Source of the DNA: Acidimicrobiales bacterium
GTDB lineage: Bacteria > Actinomycetota > Acidimicrobiia > Acidimicrobiales > SZUA-35
Direction: 5' to 3'
DNA: 36,636 nt
Assembly: GCA_020630065.1 (NCBI GenBank)
Contig: JAHDCC010000007.1
Span: 134,739 to 171,374 of the forward strand
Positions 29,049 to 36,636 of the stretch are shown in pieces. The notes under the pieces are model-generated. The model did no database searches. It had not been told where the DNA came from and worked only from the letters and a program-made list of their open reading frames with translations. Both the position numbers and the translations under genes were made by a program. Within the stretch, counting starts at the first letter, position 1; each line of letters opens with the position of its first letter.

Positions 29049-30148
29049 TGGAAGCACTGGAAATCAGGGGTAAAGAAGACACTCGTTGGGATTGTTTAGC
29101 GTTGGGTGAAGTGATGCTGCGGCTTGACCCTGGACCGAGTCGAGTACGTACAGCGAGAGCGTTCTCTGTCTGTGAGGGGGGCGGTGAATACAACGTTGCT
29201 CGGGCTTTACAGAAAGTGTTCGAGCTCAGGACAGCTGTCGTGACCAGTTTGGTGGACAGCGAAGTCGGACACCTACTTGAAGACCTTATGATGGCTGGCG
29301 GCGTCGACATGCGGCACTGCGTATGGTTGCCTCATGACGGCCTTGGTGCGTCGGCGCGGGTCGGGCTCAATTTTACGGAACGAGGATACGGTCAGCGACC
29401 TCCACTAGGGGTTAGCGATCGAGCGCGCTCGGCTGCATCACAGTTAAAGCCAGGGGATATCGACTGGCATCGGATTTTCTTCGACGAAGGTGTCCGGTGG
29501 TTTCACACGGGAGGCATTTTCGCTAGTCTCTCCGATACCACGGCAGAACTTGTCGCCGAGGCGATGTCAGTCGCCAGGTCCGCTGGGACTGTTGTTTCCT
29601 ACGATCTGAACTATCGCCCTTCTCTTTGGGTGGGGCGAGGAGGGCAGCAAGCCGCGATCGCAACGAATAAGCGGTTGGCACCCCTGGTTGATGTAATGAT
29701 TGGGAATGAAGGCGACTTTAACAAAGCGCTTGGATTCGAAATTCCTGGAAGGGAAGAGGAAGTCGTTTCCTTGGACCCGTCGGCGTTCGCCGCAATAGTC
29801 GGCGAGGTTTTTGATCGGTATCCAAATTTTTCTATAGTCGCAACGACGTTGCGTAACGCTAGAACCGCCAATGCTCATGACTGGAGTGCTGTGGCCTATT
29901 CGCCTAACGATTCTTGTCAGGCACGGGTCCGGGAGCGGCTTGGTGTTTTTGACCGTGTCGGCGGCGGTGACGGGTTCGCTTCCGGTCTGATCTGGGCCCT
30001 TTTGGATAGTTGTAATCTTCAGTACGCAGTCGAAGCAGGCGCAGCGCATGGCGCCCTAGCGATGTCTACCCCGGGTGATAACTCGATGGCTACGGCACAA
30101 GAGGTGCAACATGCTATTGAAGCTAAGAGCGTCCGAGCGGTCCGATGA
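29048..30148 (+). CDS. kdgK: PfkB-family sugar kinase, probable 2-keto-3-deoxygluconate kinase
   Basis: This 366-residue kinase has the PfkB fold: GEVMLRLDPGPSRVRTARAFSVCEGGGEYNVARAL, with the Gly-rich substrate loop, VVSYDLNYRPSLW, and the C-terminal anion hole RVGGGDGFASGLIWALLD with the catalytic base Asp308. The GGG-E-NVA loop, the 'DLNYRPSLW' segment and the 'RVGGGD' variant are typical of bacterial KdgK rather than ribokinase. KDG phosphorylation at C6 would feed the adjacent aldolase. The last codon overlaps an ATG (ATGA), but the next protein probably starts at 30247. The symbol is by family and context; a close substrate such as KDGal is possible. Confidence 0.85.
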   Translation: MEALEIRGKEDTRWDCLALGEVMLRLDPGPSRVRTARAFSVCEGGGEYNVARALQKVFELRTAVVTSLVDSEVGHLLEDLMMAGGVDMRHCVWLPHDGLGASARVGLNFTERGYGQRPPLGVSDRARSAASQLKPGDIDWHRIFFDEGVRWFHTGGIFASLSDTTAELVAEAMSVARSAGTVVSYDLNYRPSLWVGRGGQQAAIATNKRLAPLVDVMIGNEGDFNKALGFEIPGREEEVVSLDPSAFAAIVGEVFDRYPNFSIVATTLRNARTANAHDWSAVAYSPNDSCQARVRERLGVFDRVGGGDGFASGLIWALLDSCNLQYAVEAGAAHGALAMSTPGDNSMATAQEVQHAIEAKSVRAVR

Positions 30149-30246
30149 ATGGTCTTGGGCTTTGTGACGAACGGAACACAATGCTAACAACGACCTTTGC
30201 TTTCGATTTGGATCGATCTAATATTGTTGAAGGGAGGCGGTTAGAA

Positions 30247-31323
30247 GTGGCTAAAGAGGATAAATCAGCTCCGGGTCGTCCGTCCCGTGTGCGTCTAGCA
30301 GACGTTGCTGCTGCAGTTGGTGTGTCTCGTTCGACTGCCAGTCTTGTGCAGCGAGATAGTCCTCTGGTCTCTGACGCCACCCGCGAGAAAGTGCTAGCGG
30401 CATTTGACGAAATGGGCTACGTCTATAATCGCGCTGCCTCCAGTTTGCGTTCCGATAAGACCGGACTAGTTGGCGTCGTCGTGACAACTATCGGCAACCC
30501 GTTCTTTGCGGAAGTCGTGGACGGGATTGAATCAACACTTGCCGGTACCGGACACACAGCTATTTTGGGTCAACATTCTGAGAGCGTTGATTCCCAAACC
30601 GACCTTTTGAATCGGTTTATGGAAGCCGGGGTAGACGGGGTGATCATTACTGCGGCAAGTGGGTCCACCGCCTCATCGTTTAAGCGTCTATTGAACGCCG
30701 GTGTAGCTACGGTTTTTTGTGTCCGTCGGGTTGAAAGCCTCGCCGTCAACTATGTAGGCGCCGACGCTGAGACAGCGGCCGTCGATCTGACCAGGCATGT
30801 GCTGTCAAAAAACACACCCTCTACGATTGCGTTTATTGGGGGAAGCTCAAAAAGTTCGCCATATAAAGCTCGTATCTCAGGATTGCGTGCAGTTGCTGCC
30901 GAAAATGATTTTGCTGTCGATGATATTGTTGAGCTGCCAGGTATGGTCTCAAGGGCCGCTGCCTACGAGGTTTCAAAAGAATTCTTCGAACGTTCGCCAG
31001 CGTACCCGGTCGCGGTATTTTCATACAACGATGTCGTTGCCCTTGGGGTGTACGCCGCAGCCCGTGAATTAGGGCTTCGCATAGGTCGCGATGTTCTCGT
31101 AACCGGTTTTGACGACATAGAGGCAGCGCGATACGAACAGCCTCCGCTTACAACTGTAAACCTCGGGGCGAAGCAGATCGGTGAAACAGCAGCTCGGGTA
31201 CTGAATGAAATAGCTGGTGGTAACGAGCAGCCAGTTGAACACATCATCCCTACCTCGCTTCAAATCAGACGGAGTTGTGGTAGTGGTGAGCGGTTTGAAG
31301 ACAAAGGAGTCAATCATGGCTAG
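30247..31323 (+). CDS. LacI-family transcriptional regulator
   Basis: This 358-residue repressor has the LacI HTH and hinge region VRLADVAAAVGVSRSTASLVQRDSPLVSDATREKVLAAFDEMGYVYNRAASSLRS, then the periplasmic-binding-protein-like effector domain GLVGVVVTTIGNPFFAEVVDGIE...GVDGVIITAASG...FSYNDVVALGVYAAARELGLRIGRDVLVTGFDDIEAARYEQPPLTTV. The start is set at GTG 30247 by the GGGAGG box nine bases upstream; the alternative ATG 30145 would add a 34-residue tail with no HTH-like sequence. It is encoded inside the operon, so autoregulation through the 28.26-kb palindrome is likely. The effector is probably a uronate breakdown product such as KDG or a related acid. Confidence 0.92.
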   Translation: MAKEDKSAPGRPSRVRLADVAAAVGVSRSTASLVQRDSPLVSDATREKVLAAFDEMGYVYNRAASSLRSDKTGLVGVVVTTIGNPFFAEVVDGIESTLAGTGHTAILGQHSESVDSQTDLLNRFMEAGVDGVIITAASGSTASSFKRLLNAGVATVFCVRRVESLAVNYVGADAETAAVDLTRHVLSKNTPSTIAFIGGSSKSSPYKARISGLRAVAAENDFAVDDIVELPGMVSRAAAYEVSKEFFERSPAYPVAVFSYNDVVALGVYAAARELGLRIGRDVLVTGFDDIEAARYEQPPLTTVNLGAKQIGETAARVLNEIAGGNEQPVEHIIPTSLQIRRSCGSGERFEDKGVNHG

Positions 31324-32929
31324 GAGATTAAACCGTTCGACCAAGGCCGTTCCGGTGCTTGAGTTGGAAGAGATCGCTGCGCTATTCGCAGATAACGACG
31401 TGGTTTCAGTAAGCTCGTCGTCTGGTCTAGCGTGTCCAGATGCCGTCCTTGAAGCGATCGGTAACTCGTTTAAGAACACAGGGTCTCCTCGTAATTTGAC
31501 TACCCTCCATCCAATTGCCGCCGGTGACATGTTTGGTATTAAGGGCATTGATCACCTAGCACAAGACGGACTCTTGGAGAAGATCATCGCCGGGTCGTAC
31601 CCCAGTGGCCCGTCGTCGGTCCGCCCACCAGAGATACGGAAGATGATCGATGAAGACCGAATTCAAGCATGGAATTTGCCGAGCGGGGTTTTGTTCCAAA
31701 TGCACGTAGCCGGTGCCACCCATCAACCAGGTGTGTTTTCCAAGGTGGGATTGAACACATTCATCGATCCTCGTCGTCAAGGGGGTGCATTGAACTCGGT
31801 AACCGAGAACTCACTGGTCAAGCTTCATGAAATCGACGGTGAGGACTGGCTGAGATACCCATCGCTACGCCCGGATGTTGCGATCATACGAGGGACGACC
31901 GCCGACTCTCACGGCAACATTACAACCGAACACGAAGGTGCTCCTCTCGGCATTCTGGATCAGGCGTACGCTGCTCACAACAACGGTGGTATTGTCATTG
32001 CGCAAGTGAAGCGCATGGCCAAGGCTGGAACCCTGCGCCCACAGCAAGTCAGAGTGCCAGGTGCGATCGTTGATGCTGTTGTCGTTGTACCCGATCAGAT
32101 GCAGGCTACCCAAACTGACTACGACCCTGTGCTTTCAGGTGAGATCTCGGCGGTGGATGGCGAGATAGCTACCCTCGAATGGGGATTGCCGAAGGTAATG
32201 GCTCGTCGGGCAGCCATCGAGCTCCAGCCCGGTTGGATAGTAAATCTTGGGTTCGGCGTATGTGCTGGTATCCCGCGACTCTTCCTCGAAGAAGGCTGGG
32301 GTGATGAAATAACGTGGGTTACCGAACAAGGGGCCGTCGGAGGTTTCCCTCTAACGGGTCTGGCCTTTGGTTGTGCAAGAAACCCAGGAGCAGTTATTGC
32401 CTCACCCGATCAGTTTAAACTCTTGCAGGGTGCTGGTTTCGATATGGCCTGCCTGTCTTTTATGCAGGTTGATTCCGACGGAAACGTCAACGTCTCCTAT
32501 CTTCCCGGTCGGTCGCATGTATCTGCCGGTGTGGGGGGATTCGTGGACATCACATCGGCGGCGAAACGTCTGGCATTTGTTGGCACATTCACCGCCGGAC
32601 GAAGTGACATTGTTGCTGGCAACGGCGAGTTGACGATCAACTCGAACGGGAAAGCATCTAAGTTTGTCAACGAAGTCGCTCAGGTTTCGTTTAGTGGACA
32701 ACGCGCCCTTGAGCGAGGTCAGAAGGTCACCTTTATTACCGAGCGATGTGTGCTGGAGCTGCGGGAAGCCGGTCTGTGTATCACCGAGGTGGCTCCTGGT
32801 GTTGATCTTAAGGCTGACATCCTGGAGGTTGCCGAATTCGACTTGTCCGTTGCCTCGGAAGTGCGGACGATGGATTCCCGCTTGTTTAACGAGCAGTCTT
32901 TGGGCTCAGAATTTGGATCGATCCAATGA
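31316..32929 (+). CDS. Family I CoA-transferase, YdiF/propionate CoA-transferase type
   Basis: This 537-residue fused alpha-beta CoA-transferase moves CoA between short-chain acyl-CoA and a free acid. The N-terminal half resembles subunit A (DVVSVSSSSGLACPDAVLEAIGN... KGIDHLAQDGLLEKIIAG), the second half subunit B, with the active-site Glu at about 337 in WVTEQGAVGGFPLTG, and 'NLGFGVCAGIP' upstream. Substrates may be acetate, propionate, acrylate or hydroxy acids. AAGGAGT (31303-31309) precedes ATG 31316, which overlaps the LacI stop by 8 nt. The stop overlaps the hydratase ATG. A CoA-transferase in a uronate operon is not expected. Confidence 0.88.
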   Translation: MARRLNRSTKAVPVLELEEIAALFADNDVVSVSSSSGLACPDAVLEAIGNSFKNTGSPRNLTTLHPIAAGDMFGIKGIDHLAQDGLLEKIIAGSYPSGPSSVRPPEIRKMIDEDRIQAWNLPSGVLFQMHVAGATHQPGVFSKVGLNTFIDPRRQGGALNSVTENSLVKLHEIDGEDWLRYPSLRPDVAIIRGTTADSHGNITTEHEGAPLGILDQAYAAHNNGGIVIAQVKRMAKAGTLRPQQVRVPGAIVDAVVVVPDQMQATQTDYDPVLSGEISAVDGEIATLEWGLPKVMARRAAIELQPGWIVNLGFGVCAGIPRLFLEEGWGDEITWVTEQGAVGGFPLTGLAFGCARNPGAVIASPDQFKLLQGAGFDMACLSFMQVDSDGNVNVSYLPGRSHVSAGVGGFVDITSAAKRLAFVGTFTAGRSDIVAGNGELTINSNGKASKFVNEVAQVSFSGQRALERGQKVTFITERCVLELREAGLCITEVAPGVDLKADILEVAEFDLSVASEVRTMDSRLFNEQSLGSEFGSIQ

Positions 32930-33705
32930 CGATAAAGACGGATATTTCTGACGACGGAAGGGTAGCAACGCTAGCCCTCAGCCGCCCCGAGAAACTTAAT
33001 GCCCTGACCCTAGAAATGCTGCGAGACCTGGAGTCTGAACTAGAACGACTAGCAATGGATGAAAATATCCGATGCCTAGTGCTGACAGGCATAGGTAAGG
33101 CCTTCTCAGTTGGAGCAGACATATCACAATTCTCGAACCAAAGTCGAGAACAAGTGCGCACCCGCTGGGTTCGCACCGGGCATCGAGTTTTCAATCAAGT
33201 CGCCAACTTTCCGAGGCCGACACTAGCGGCACTTAACGGCAGCGCATTCGGGGGAGGACTCGAGCTGGCGCTGAGCTGTGACCTACGAATCGGTTACGAG
33301 AACATCAAACTAGGGCAGCCGGAAGTTCTGCTCGGAACCCTCCCAGGATGGGGAGGAACCCGTCGACTCATATCGGCAGTCGGCCTCACAAAGGCTCGAG
33401 AGCTGATCCTCACCGGAACTGCCATCGACGGTGTTCGCTCCCACGAATGGGGCCTACTCAACGAGATTGTCAGTTCAACAGATGATCTAGCTATCACGAC
33501 AGGTCGCATTTGTGCCCAACTATGCGAACCGGCCCCCATCGCACAAGAGTTAGCAAAACGTGTCCTCAACACACTCGCAGGAGAAATGAGTGAGACAGAA
33601 GCACTCGAAGCATTAGCAGGTTCGCTAAGCGCAACGACTGAAGATTTGCGCTGCGGAATTGAAGCGTTCTATTCGAAAGAAAAACCGGAGTTTAAAGGTA
33701 CATGA
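32926..33705 (+). CDS. Enoyl-CoA hydratase/isomerase family protein
   Basis: This 259-residue crotonase has the oxyanion-hole segments FSVGADI and NGSAFGGGLELALSCDLRI, and both hydratase acids: Glu113 in GGGLELA and Glu133 in QPEVLLGTLPGWGGTRRL, spaced 20 apart as in rat mitochondrial hydratase. It should therefore hydrate an enoyl-CoA rather than be a Glu-lacking isomerase. The ATG overlaps the CoA-transferase stop (ATGA) and its stop overlaps the ALDH start (ATGA). No acyl-CoA dehydrogenase, 3-hydroxyacyl-CoA dehydrogenase or thiolase is near, so this is not a complete beta-oxidation set. Hydroxycinnamoyl-CoA hydratase-lyase is an alternative, since such enzymes make an aldehyde for an adjacent ALDH. 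Confidence 0.88.
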   Translation: MTIKTDISDDGRVATLALSRPEKLNALTLEMLRDLESELERLAMDENIRCLVLTGIGKAFSVGADISQFSNQSREQVRTRWVRTGHRVFNQVANFPRPTLAALNGSAFGGGLELALSCDLRIGYENIKLGQPEVLLGTLPGWGGTRRLISAVGLTKARELILTGTAIDGVRSHEWGLLNEIVSSTDDLAITTGRICAQLCEPAPIAQELAKRVLNTLAGEMSETEALEALAGSLSATTEDLRCGIEAFYSKEKPEFKGT

Positions 33706-35192
33706 CTAAACAAGCACTTCCTTCCCTCGTTAAGGAATACAAAATCCTGCTCAACGGCCGTCTCGAAGATTCTTCGGATGGCGAACGTTTTGATCGGAAA
33801 AGTCCTGCCCATGATGTGCAGGTTGGAACATATCCAGCAGCAACACCGGAAGACATGGACAGCGCCGTCGAAGCAGCGAAGGCAGCATTCGACAGCGGCG
33901 TGTGGTCCGAAGCTCCAGGTACAGATCGAGCCCGTGCGCTTCGAAAAGTAGCTGAACTAATCGAGCGAGATCTTGAACAGCTTGCACTGATTGAGACACT
34001 CGAAAGTGGCAAACCGATCACCCAGTCTAGATCAGAGATGGAGGCCGTAGCTGAGCTGTGGTGGTATGCAGCCACCCTGTCACAACACGCAGAAGGTTCA
34101 GTCAACACAGACCTCGGCTCCGAGTACCTCGGCCTATCGGTGCGAGAGCCGGTTGGGGTCGTCGGCATGATTACGCCCTGGAACTTCCCACTCCTCATCG
34201 CATCTCAAAAACTTCCGTTTGCATTGGCAGTCGGCTGTACGGCTGTGCTTAAACCAAGCCAGTTAACTCCAGGAACCAGTCTTCACCTCGGTGAACTTAT
34301 CAACGAAGCAGGTTTGCCGGACGGTGTAGTAAACGTCATCTCCGGCCAAGGCAAAATCGGAGCCCGCCTGACAGCACACAAAAAAGTCGACATGGTGAGC
34401 TTTACTGGTTCAACCCAAGTTGGTCACGCCGTTGCTTCCTCCGCACTAGCCGACTTTAAACGTGTATCGCTCGAACTCGGCGGGAAAAACCCAATGGTGG
34501 TGATGGCCGACGCCGATTTCGAAGCGGCAGCGGATGCTGCGGTGTTTGGATTCACGTTTAACCAAGGAGAGTGCTGCAACAGTGCTAGTCGTCTCCTCAT
34601 CCACGAAGACATCGCCGATGCATTTGAACAGCGCGTCGTCGAACTTGTCGGCCAAGTCCCAGTCGGTGACCCCCTTGATCCAGAGACCAAGATCGGAGCG
34701 ATCGCTAGTGAGGAACAGCTTGCCCGAATTGAGGAAATGGTTCAATCCGGAATCGATAGTGGCGCAGCCTTACGATGCGGTGGGGAACGTCTCAGCACAG
34801 ACGTGGGGCGCTTCTACAACACCACTGTATTTACTGGCGTAGAGCGAGACGCAGAAATCGCACACGAAGAAATATTCGGGCCGGTACTGTCGACCATCAG
34901 ATTCAAAGATCTCGATGACGCTCTGAAACTTACCAACAATAGCCAATATGGCCTATCAGCCGGAATATGGACTAGCGATCTAGACGCAGGATGGGCCTTT
35001 GCTAGAAAAGCGAAAGTAGGAACCGTCTGGTTGAACTGCTGGATGGATGGCTTCCCCGAACTCAGCTTTGGAGGACGTAAACACAGCGGCATCGGACGCG
35101 AACTTGGCAAACACGCAATTGAAGAATTCACCGAACTCAAGACTGTGACTGCCCGCTTTGGGCAACGAGAAATGTGGGTGCCAAACTCATGA
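33702..35192 (+). CDS. NAD(P)-dependent aldehyde dehydrogenase
   Basis: This 496-residue ALDH has GMITPWNFPLLIASQKLPFALAVGCTAVLKPSQLTPGTS, the cofactor-domain FTGSTQVG, the general-base motif LELGGKNP with Glu258, and FNQGECCNSASRL with the nucleophile Cys292. The C-terminal motif EEIFGPVLSTIRF and the closing FGGRKHSGIGRELGKHAIEEFTELKTV are complete. It is most like the betaine aldehyde, aminoaldehyde or ketoglutarate-semialdehyde classes. It overlaps the hydratase gene by ATGA and the GH88 gene by ATGA. A role on an aldehyde released from the GH88 product or by a hydratase-lyase is inference. Coding-strand composition here is A/C-rich compared with the G/T-rich aldolase end of the operon. 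Confidence 0.92.
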   Translation: MTKQALPSLVKEYKILLNGRLEDSSDGERFDRKSPAHDVQVGTYPAATPEDMDSAVEAAKAAFDSGVWSEAPGTDRARALRKVAELIERDLEQLALIETLESGKPITQSRSEMEAVAELWWYAATLSQHAEGSVNTDLGSEYLGLSVREPVGVVGMITPWNFPLLIASQKLPFALAVGCTAVLKPSQLTPGTSLHLGELINEAGLPDGVVNVISGQGKIGARLTAHKKVDMVSFTGSTQVGHAVASSALADFKRVSLELGGKNPMVVMADADFEAAADAAVFGFTFNQGECCNSASRLLIHEDIADAFEQRVVELVGQVPVGDPLDPETKIGAIASEEQLARIEEMVQSGIDSGAALRCGGERLSTDVGRFYNTTVFTGVERDAEIAHEEIFGPVLSTIRFKDLDDALKLTNNSQYGLSAGIWTSDLDAGWAFARKAKVGTVWLNCWMDGFPELSFGGRKHSGIGRELGKHAIEEFTELKTVTARFGQREMWVPNS

Positions 35193-36328
35193 ACGCCATA
35201 CAACAACTAGTTACGGACGAAACAAAGGCCATCGCCGCCGATGCGCTAAAAGTAGCTGAACAAAAGCTGAATTCGCTGATCACGAACCATCCTGACCTTT
35301 TGCCTCTCTATACAAAGAACGGCAAATGGTCACACGGCGACCCGGCTTGGACGAACTGGTGCGAAGGATTCCTAGGCGGTCAACTTTGGATCTTGGCCGA
35401 ACGAACCGGAGAAACGTCTTGGCGGGAAGCCGCCGAAAGCTACACACGTAAACTTCGAGGTCGGGAATTCGACACCGAGGTGCATGACCTAGGGTTCACG
35501 TTCTGGCCAACTTGGCGACGGTGGTACCGTCTTAACGGACAGGTCGAAGCAAAAGACATAGTCGTGCAGGCGGGTCGTACTATGGGACTTCGCTTCAACG
35601 AACGAGCCGGATTCCTGCGATCGTTCTTAGCGGAAGACTCGACCTTTATCGACATCATGATGAACGTCGGCATTATCCAGTACGCCGCTGAACAAGACAA
35701 CGATGACAATTTGCGAAGAGTCGTTGAGCGACACTGTATGAATACCCGGAAGTACATGGTTCGTGGAGATGGAAGCACCTCACACGAAGGCATCTTTGAC
35801 CTTGAAACCGGCGAATTTCTACGGCAAACGACCCAGCAAGGTTGGCGCGCCGATTCAAGCTGGGCACGGGGACAAGCATGGGCATTGTACGGATTCGGAA
35901 CAATGTACGCGTTTACTAAAAATCCGGCCTATTTGGAGACCACCAAACTATGTGCCGATTTCTATATCCGCAGTACAGGCGATCGGCTTGTCCCGCCCAA
36001 CGACTGGGATGAACCATCACCAGATTTACCGTTCGAATCGTCGGCAGCAGCTATAGCCGCTTCAGGTTTGATGCAGCTCGCAGCGATTATGGATGATGCT
36101 GGTCAGGCCGAACAATACGCCGCATATGCGCTCGACACAGTGAAGCGCCTTTGCCAGCCAGACTTCCTAGCGTCGGAGAACGCTCACTGGGAAGGGCTCC
36201 TCCAGCAGGGTTCGTATCACGAAACAAAATCTCTTGGGGTCAACGAGAGCGTCATGTGGGGAGACTACTTTTTCATGGAAAGTCTCGACAAATGCCTTGG
36301 CGCTAGCTGGGTGACTACCGATATCTGA
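35189..36328 (+). CDS. GH88-family unsaturated uronyl hydrolase
   Basis: This 379-residue protein is an (alpha/alpha)6-barrel glycoside hydrolase that removes unsaturated uronic acid from the non-reducing end of oligosaccharides made by polysaccharide lyases, by hydrating the double bond. The catalytic pair typical of UGL is visible: Asp100 in EVHDLGFTFWPTW and Asp155 in STFIDIMMNVGII. Further family segments are WTNWCEGFLGGQLWILAERTG, GWRADSSWARGQAWALYGFG and NESVMWGDYFFMESL. There is no signal peptide, so it is cytoplasmic, which needs import of unsaturated disaccharides. The ATG at 35189 overlaps the ALDH stop. It fits directly with the kinase and aldolase at the start of the operon. Confidence 0.93.
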   Translation: MNAIQQLVTDETKAIAADALKVAEQKLNSLITNHPDLLPLYTKNGKWSHGDPAWTNWCEGFLGGQLWILAERTGETSWREAAESYTRKLRGREFDTEVHDLGFTFWPTWRRWYRLNGQVEAKDIVVQAGRTMGLRFNERAGFLRSFLAEDSTFIDIMMNVGIIQYAAEQDNDDNLRRVVERHCMNTRKYMVRGDGSTSHEGIFDLETGEFLRQTTQQGWRADSSWARGQAWALYGFGTMYAFTKNPAYLETTKLCADFYIRSTGDRLVPPNDWDEPSPDLPFESSAAAIAASGLMQLAAIMDDAGQAEQYAAYALDTVKRLCQPDFLASENAHWEGLLQQGSYHETKSLGVNESVMWGDYFFMESLDKCLGASWVTTDI

Positions 36329-36395
36329 AATACAGAGCGAGGATCGTCACGGCTACGTTGCCTGGCGACCTCAACAACACTAAGGGGGAAACTAC

Positions 36396-36636
36396 GTGAG
36401 TAGTTCTAGGAAATATCTATCGAAACATCGCAGAATGAATCTGCGTTATTGGATGGCGTTGTTTGCGGCGTTGAGTTTGGTGGCGTCTGCGTGTGGTTCA
36501 AGCAGTTCGGATGAGGCCAGTGGTACTACCGGCTCTGACGCTGACAGTGGCAGCGAAAGCTCCGACGGCAACGGCAGCTCTGAGGTGGAAGTGTTTAGTT
36601 GGTGGACGTCTGGTGGTGAGGCGAAGGCGTTGTCGG
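36396..36636 (+). CDS. Sugar ABC transporter substrate-binding lipoprotein, partial
   Basis: The GTG at 36396 is preceded by AAGGGGG, a strong ribosome site. The first 80 codons give a signal peptide (MNLRYWMALFAALSLVASAC) with a lipobox VASAC, a long Ser/Gly/Asp linker, and then VEVFSWWTSGGEAKALS, the usual beginning of family 1 sugar-binding proteins (glucose/mannose and oligosaccharide ABC systems). The rest is past the window edge, where the permease genes are expected. It starts 67 nt after the GH88 stop with no terminator, so it likely belongs to the same operon and imports the GH88 substrate. Confidence 0.9.
   Translation, partial: MSSSRKYLSKHRRMNLRYWMALFAALSLVASACGSSSSDEASGTTGSDADSGSESSDGNGSSEVEVFSWWTSGGEAKALS

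Noticed and set aside
30145-30246. ATGA-coupled long start for the LacI gene
   Set aside because: The 34-residue extension does not look like a LacI N-terminus, and a strong GGGAGG box precedes GTG 30247.
1-36636. Mobile element, prophage, defence system or tRNA genes
   Set aside because: No transposase, integrase, terminal repeat, phage structural gene, nuclease/defence gene set or cloverleaf was recognised.

Overview
The window looks like a chromosomal piece of an actinobacterium, most likely an Acidimicrobiia-type (Ilumatobacter-like, possibly marine or aquatic) genome of roughly balanced GC content. The reasons are the gene families present: a Pkn-like kinase with an extracellular tail, an ArfA-like BON/OmpA envelope protein, coiled-coil/NYN proteins, an RDD protein and a DUF3224 protein. 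In addition, many genes start directly at a -10 box with no Shine-Dalgarno sequence, as actinobacterial leaderless genes do. The taxonomic call is an inference from families and style, not from a marker-gene comparison. No tRNA, rRNA, CRISPR array, insertion sequence or prophage was found.

Region 1 (1-21.45 kb) is a set of mostly single, unlinked housekeeping or accessory genes: a VOC protein (partial), a membrane protein, a frameshifted AraC regulator, DUF3224, Bcp peroxiredoxin, DUF72, two coupled sulfotransferases (the second frameshifted), a xylulokinase-like FGGY kinase, an SDR, an RDD protein, a NadD-like nucleotidyltransferase with a Mug-type DNA glycosylase, a small conserved protein with an FN3 lipoprotein, a DUF937-BON-BON-OmpA protein carrying a perfect 210-bp internal duplication, DUF952, a membrane protein, a Ser/Thr kinase, two tandem NYN (YacP-like) paralogs, TsaD, an orphan zinc-type ABC ATPase behind a Zur-like box, and PolX.

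Region 2 (21.5-36.6 kb) is a carbohydrate-acid catabolic island. Block A (21.5-27.4 kb) has two unrelated GMC flavin oxidoreductases around a SorC/DeoR-type regulator, followed by a Gfo/Idh oxidoreductase and a Dabb protein. A perfect 12-3-12 palindrome lies in the divergent promoter between the first GMC gene and the regulator gene. Block B (27.4-36.6 kb) has a HAD sugar phosphatase diverging from a tightly overlapping operon: KDPG-type aldolase, PfkB/KDG-type kinase, LacI regulator, family I CoA-transferase, enoyl-CoA hydratase, aldehyde dehydrogenase and GH88 unsaturated uronyl hydrolase. After a short gap comes the start of a sugar ABC transporter binding lipoprotein that runs off the right edge. 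A perfect 10-2-10 palindrome sits in the divergent HAD/aldolase promoter.

The inferred logic of Block B is uptake of an unsaturated uronide, cleavage by GH88, and funnelling of the deoxy-keto acid through KDG and KDPG to pyruvate and glyceraldehyde 3-phosphate. The CoA-transferase/hydratase/ALDH trio would handle a second product (an acyl or aldehyde part). The usual KduI and KduD steps are not visible, so the GMC and Gfo/Idh enzymes, or genes beyond the edge, may replace them. This composite layout is the most interesting part of the window.
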